A DNA stretch of 44,365 bases from an uncultured Collinsella sp. (GTDB lineage Bacteria > Actinomycetota > Coriobacteriia > Coriobacteriales > Coriobacteriaceae), in the NCBI GenBank assembly GCA_900546455.1, contig URCS01000009.1:1-44365 (forward strand). Reading direction: 5' to 3'. Positions 40,516 to 44,365 of this stretch are shown in pieces (position 1 is the stretch's first letter; each line of letters starts with the position of its first letter). A model generated the notes under the pieces. That model had not been told where the DNA came from, did no database searches, and saw nothing but the letters and a program-made list of their open reading frames with translations. The translations under genes were made by a program, and so were the position numbers.

Positions 40516-43386
40516 TCACGCTCCCTGTGCGGCGAGCGCCGCGGTCAGGACGATGCCGGCAATCTTGGCCGCCTCGACGTCGTGTTTGTCGTAATCCTCC
40601 AGGGCTACCGAGACGGCAACCGTGGGTGAATCGTAAGGTGCAAAGCCAACAAACATAGAGTTGACGTTGGTGCCGCCGGTCTCGGCCGAACCGGTCTTGC
40701 CGGCAACCTTGACGCCCGGAATCTGGGCATCGGTGCCGGTACCGGACTGGACGACGGCGAGCATGGCCTGCTTGACCTGGTCGGCCGTGGCAGAGCTGAC
40801 AGCCTGGCCCAGCGAGCGGGACTGCGTGGTCTTAACCACGGTTCCGTCCGGGGCGAGTATCTGGGACACAAAGAACGGGTCCATGACCACGCCGCTGTTG
40901 GCGATAGCGGCAGCGATCACGCAATTCTGCATAACGGTGGTCTGCGGGCCAGGCGTGTGGTCCATACCGACGGGCTGGCCGGCGCCTGCCCAAGCGGTCT
41001 CCCACTCGGTCATAAGCGACGGGTCGGCCATGATGGAAGCCGCGGTGGTCAGATCCTGACCGAGCTTTTGGCCGTAGCCAAAGGCGTTGGCAAACTGGAC
41101 GAGCGAGCTGGCACCGACCTCGTTTGCCACCTGGCCAAAGACGACGTTGGACGACACGGCGAAGGCCTGCTGCAGGCTGATGGTGCCGTAGCTCTCGTTG
41201 GCAGAGTTGGTGACCGGCGCGTTGCCGATGTCCATGGAACCGGGCGCCTGGTACGTGCTGGTAAGGCTGGCGGTGCCGGTTTCGAGCGCCGCGGAGAGCG
41301 TGACGACCTTAAAGGTCGAGCCCGGGGTGTACAGCGCGTCCATGGCACGGTCGTACATGGAACCGTCCTCGCCGCCGCCCGACTGGAGCAGCGCATCGAT
41401 GTTGGTGTTGTCGTAGGTGGGCGAGCTCGCGCACGCAAGGACCGCACCGGTGCGCGGATCCATGACCACCACAGCGCCCTTAAAGCCCTTGAGCGCCTGC
41501 TCGGCAGCCGTCTGGATGCGCGAGTCGATGGTGAGCTTGGCGGTATTGCCCGGCTGGGTCTGCCCCGCGAGCGACGCGATGGCGTTGTTCCAGCTGGAGT
41601 AATCCTTGGAGCCGGTGAGCGTATCGTTCATGACGCTCTCGATGCCGGCGGTGCCGTATTGCTGGCTCACGTAGCCCACCACGTGCGCGGCCATGTTGCC
41701 GTTGGGGTAGGAGCGGGCGTAGGTGCCGTCCTCCTGCTGCAGCGACTCGGCTAGTGTCACACCGTCGGACGTGATGATGGAGCCACGCTGGATGTACTTG
41801 GAGCGGGCGATGGTGTGGTTGTTGGTCGGCATGTCCTGATAGTCCTTCGCCTTGATGACCTGGACGTAGGTGAGGTTGCCGATAAGGATGGCGAACAACG
41901 CTGTAAAGGCAAACACGGCACGAGTCAGACGGTTGGCAAGTGCCACGCGGCCGAGCACGCCGGACTCAGGCGTGTCGAGCAGGCGACGACGCATGCGAGA
42001 ACCCGCGGAGTGGTTGCCGTGGCTGTAGGAAGGTGCGCTGGCAAAACGCGTACCGGTCGGGGCAGCGGCGGATGCGACCTGGTCATCGGTGATGGCGGCC
42101 ATGGTGCCGGTGCCGGTGAGCTCGGCTTCGCGTCCGGTTGCCTCGTCGCCGGCGCGCAGCAGCAGCGCGACGATGATAAAGCTCGCCAGCAGCGAGGAGC
42201 CGCCCTGGCTCATAAAGGGCAGGGTGACGCCGGTCAGCGGGATCAGGCGGGTTACGCCGCCAACGATTAAGAATGCCTGGAAGCTGATGGCCGCCGTAAG
42301 GCCGGTCGCGCTAAAAGCGGCAAGGTCGGACTTGGCGCGGGCTGCCGTGGTGAGGCCACGCACGGCAAAAAGCATAAACAGGATGAGTACGGCGCCGCCG
42401 CCCAAAAGGCCCATTTCCTCGCCGATGGCCGAGAAGATAAAGTCGGACTCGACGACGGGGATGTTGTTTGCCATGCCGTTGCCAATGCCGACGCCGACCA
42501 GGCCGCCGTCAGCCAGCGAGTAAAGTGACTGTACGATCTGGTAGCCCTGGCCCTGGGCGTCCTTAAACGGATCGACCCAGACCTGAAAGCGCACCTGCAC
42601 GTGCGACAGGAACTTGTAGGCGCCCACGGCTCCAACGGCCAGCAGCGCAAGGCCGATGATGACGTACGAAAAGCGTCCCGTGGCAACATAGAGCATCAGC
42701 AAAAAGATGGTGTAGAACAGGACGGCCGAGCCCAGGTCGCGTTCGAAGACGACGATGAGCAGGCACACGCCCCACACGGCAAACAGCGGCAGCAGCAGGC
42801 GGAAGCGCGGAATCTTGAGGCCCAGGATCTTGCGGTTGGAGATGGAGAGTAGCTCGCGGTTCTCGGCCAGATAGCCTGCCAGGAACAAGACGATGAAGAC
42901 CTTGGCGAACTCGCCGGGCTGGATGGTGAAGCCCGCGATGCGAATCCACAGCTTGGAGCCCGAGATCGTGGTGCCGATAAAGATCGGCAGCATCAGCAGG
43001 ATGATGCCGATAATGCCAAAGGTGTACTTGTAGCGCATGACCACGTCGAGGTTCTTGACCAGCGCGAGCGTTCCCACCATGAGCGCCACCGAGACAAACA
43101 AGATGATGAGCTGCGAGATGGCGAGGTCGGGGGCCAGGCGCGTAACGAATGTGATGCCGATGCCCGAGAGCACAAAGACGATGGGCAGGATGGCGGGGTC
43201 GGCGCCGGGCGCCAGGATGCGCACGGCGATATGCGCCGCGGCGAAGGCGGCGAACAGGCCGATCGGCACGGCGAGCGTCTCAAAGGAAATCGTGGCACCC
43301 GCGGTGAGCACGTACATCGCATAGAGCAGGATGACGGGGAACGCCGAGGCGATGAGCAAGAGCAGTTCGGTGTTGCGGCGACTCAT
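40516..43386 (-). CDS. SEDS glycosyltransferase fused to a class B penicillin-binding protein
   Basis: 956 residues from ATG 43386 (AAGGGAG upstream, MSRRNTELLLL). Residues 1 to about 440 are a FtsW/RodA-type polymerase with about ten membrane helices and the FERDLGSAVLF and SDFIFSAIGEEMGLLGG motifs. A polar linker of about 80 residues follows. A transmembrane helix (about 515-535) then leads to the transpeptidase: S690 in the STFK motif, S745-S746-N747, and K897 in KTG. The ORF has no stop between the two halves. In other actinobacteria, rodA and pbpA are separate adjacent genes in the same order (pstP, rodA, pbpA, pknB). The fusion ties polymerisation and crosslinking of peptidoglycan into one chain. 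Confidence 0.93.
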   Translation of the reverse strand: MSRRNTELLLLIASAFPVILLYAMYVLTAGATISFETLAVPIGLFAAFAAAHIAVRILAPGADPAILPIVFVLSGIGITFVTRLAPDLAISQLIILFVSVALMVGTLALVKNLDVVMRYKYTFGIIGIILLMLPIFIGTTISGSKLWIRIAGFTIQPGEFAKVFIVLFLAGYLAENRELLSISNRKILGLKIPRFRLLLPLFAVWGVCLLIVVFERDLGSAVLFYTIFLLMLYVATGRFSYVIIGLALLAVGAVGAYKFLSHVQVRFQVWVDPFKDAQGQGYQIVQSLYSLADGGLVGVGIGNGMANNIPVVESDFIFSAIGEEMGLLGGGAVLILFMLFAVRGLTTAARAKSDLAAFSATGLTAAISFQAFLIVGGVTRLIPLTGVTLPFMSQGGSSLLASFIIVALLLRAGDEATGREAELTGTGTMAAITDDQVASAAAPTGTRFASAPSYSHGNHSAGSRMRRRLLDTPESGVLGRVALANRLTRAVFAFTALFAILIGNLTYVQVIKAKDYQDMPTNNHTIARSKYIQRGSIITSDGVTLAESLQQEDGTYARSYPNGNMAAHVVGYVSQQYGTAGIESVMNDTLTGSKDYSSWNNAIASLAGQTQPGNTAKLTIDSRIQTAAEQALKGFKGAVVVMDPRTGAVLACASSPTYDNTNIDALLQSGGGEDGSMYDRAMDALYTPGSTFKVVTLSAALETGTASLTSTYQAPGSMDIGNAPVTNSANESYGTISLQQAFAVSSNVVFGQVANEVGASSLVQFANAFGYGQKLGQDLTTAASIMADPSLMTEWETAWAGAGQPVGMDHTPGPQTTVMQNCVIAAAIANSGVVMDPFFVSQILAPDGTVVKTTQSRSLGQAVSSATADQVKQAMLAVVQSGTGTDAQIPGVKVAGKTGSAETGGTNVNSMFVGFAPYDSPTVAVSVALEDYDKHDVEAAKIAGIVLTAALAAQGA

Positions 43387-43402
43387 AAGCGGCACTCCCT
43401 TT

Positions 43403-44365
43403 CTAATTCTTATCGGAGGCTTCGGCCTCGGCTGACTGTTCGGCGGTTTTCTCGGAATCTGACTCGGAGGTGGATTCCTGATCGGTGTTGTCGCGAATCG
43501 TTTGCGCGTCAATCACCTGACGGGTCTGCTCCTCGTCAATCTGATGGCGGTACTTGGAAATGGTGTCCTGCGCATCGTCGACGCTCGTTTGTGGAATGCC
43601 TGCCTTCAGGCGGTTTTGCGTGTCTTCGGGCAGGTCGGACAGCTTGATGCTGGTTTCGCTCTCGAGCCAGTGGAGCTCGACCCCGAGCGTCTTGCCGGGC
43701 AGGCCGCGCCAGACGGCGACATTGCCGTGGTAGGTTCCCAAGTAATAGGAGCCGGTGACGCCCGTGTATGCCCAGATGCCTGCTACCAGCACAAAGACAA
43801 GGGCCAAGACGGTGGCGATGGTGACATTGCGGCGTCGGACGCGTTTTGCCTCGCGCATGACGCCGTCGTCGACCAGGTCGACGACCACCACGGTCACATT
43901 GTCGTGGCCGCCGGCGGCGAGCGCCGCGTCCACCAAGTTGTCGACACAGATCTGTGCGCTCGAGGACTGCGTAGCGATGTTCTCGATATCGCTATCGGGA
44001 ATCATGCTCGAAAGACCATCGGAGCACAGAATCAGGCGGTCGCCTTCCTCGATGTGCAGGGTAAAGTGGTCGGCATACATGGCGGGATCCGAGCCCAGCG
44101 CGCGGGTGATGACCGAGCGGTTGGGGTGGACGCGGGCCTCGTCGGCCGTAATCTCGCCGGCATCCACGAGCTCCTCCACGTAGGAGTGGTCGCGGGTCAC
44201 GCGGATGAGCGTGCCCTCGTGGAGCAGGTAGGCGCGCGAGTCGCCCACGTGGGCGATGGCGAGCGTGTCGTTTTCGATGTAGGCGCAGGTGGCCGTGCAT
44301 CCCATGCCGGGTTTGCCCAGGCCGTTGAGGGCGGCCTCGATCACGGCGGCGTTGGCGGCCTCGAC
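43403..44365 (-). CDS. pstP: PP2C-family Ser/Thr phosphatase (start outside window)
   Basis: Only the C-terminal 320 residues are in the window; the frame is open to its right end. GMGCTATCAY, AHVGDSRAYL, ILCSDGLSSMI and GHDNVTVVVVD are PP2C/PPM motifs with the metal-binding aspartates. A membrane helix (NVTIATVLALVFVLVAGIWAY) follows the catalytic part, and an extracytoplasmic tail of about 130 residues ends in an acidic, Ser/Glu-rich stretch. It dephosphorylates PknB and its substrates. The stop lies 16 bases from the SEDS-PBP gene. Confidence 0.93.
   Translation of the reverse strand, partial: VEAANAAVIEAALNGLGKPGMGCTATCAYIENDTLAIAHVGDSRAYLLHEGTLIRVTRDHSYVEELVDAGEITADEARVHPNRSVITRALGSDPAMYADHFTLHIEEGDRLILCSDGLSSMIPDSDIENIATQSSSAQICVDNLVDAALAAGGHDNVTVVVVDLVDDGVMREAKRVRRRNVTIATVLALVFVLVAGIWAYTGVTGSYYLGTYHGNVAVWRGLPGKTLGVELHWLESETSIKLSDLPEDTQNRLKAGIPQTSVDDAQDTISKYRHQIDEEQTRQVIDAQTIRDNTDQESTSESDSEKTAEQSAEAEASDKN

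Overview
The window looks like a chromosomal segment of a gut Coriobacteriia actinobacterium, most likely Collinsella. The signs are high GC, an actinobacterial J-protein/hspR pair, a phosphatase / SEDS-PBP / PknB cell-wall cluster, several mannose-family PTS operons, and small hairpin repeats that I associate with Collinsella intergenic DNA. The genus is inferred from protein style; no search was possible.

Layout. 1-3.8 kb: the 3' end of a DnaJ-type co-chaperone without a zinc finger, hspR, and a YbhJ-like aconitase-family hydratase. 4-7 kb: an accessory island of three short membrane-anchored proteins of unknown function. Two are paralogues whose last 38 codons and about 270 bp of 3' DNA are nearly identical, and that DNA carries six palindromes with a TGTAACA core. 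7.1-9.8 kb: clpB. 9.9-13.3 kb: a small acidic protein, a long palindrome, an AAA/DUF4143-type ATPase whose promoter lies inside a nested palindrome, and an acidic membrane protein. 13.5-18.3 kb: a TetR regulator and a polytopic membrane protein, divergent from a 925-residue iron-sulfur/FAD oxidoreductase; two TetR-like operators lie between them. 18.5-22.5 kb: hypA, then a mannose/glucose PTS operon (EIIAB, EIIC, EIID, DUF956). 22.7 kb: tRNA-Arg(CCT).

22.9-32.6 kb is a catabolic region with much gene decay. It holds a broken iron alcohol dehydrogenase, a truncated kinase, a deletion remnant of a LevR-like regulator, an intact levan/fructan-type operon (EIIB-EIIC-EIID-EIIA plus an intracellular GH32 enzyme), an orphan C-terminal fragment, the intact LevR-like regulator, and a scar joining a PTS start site to the end of a HAD hydrolase. 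The repeats fit a tandem duplication of a regulator-PTS block, followed by loss of the regulator from one copy and the PTS from the other.

32.6-38.3 kb is a fructoselysine (Amadori product) type operon: a GntR-UTRA regulator, two near-identical operator repeats on either side of a sigma70-type promoter, a YfcC-family transporter, an FrlC-like epimerase, an FrlB-like deglycase and an FrlD-like kinase. A remnant of a second kinase follows. 38.4-44.4 kb (minus strand) is the growth-control cluster: a PP2C phosphatase (its start lies outside the window), a single-chain fusion of a SEDS glycosyltransferase and a class B penicillin-binding protein, and PknB with four PASTA repeats.

The most interesting items are the SEDS-PBP fusion, the Amadori operon with its symmetric operator/promoter design, the paralogue plus palindrome-triplet cassette, the TetR-controlled redox module, and the LevR homologue without the sigma54-contact motif.
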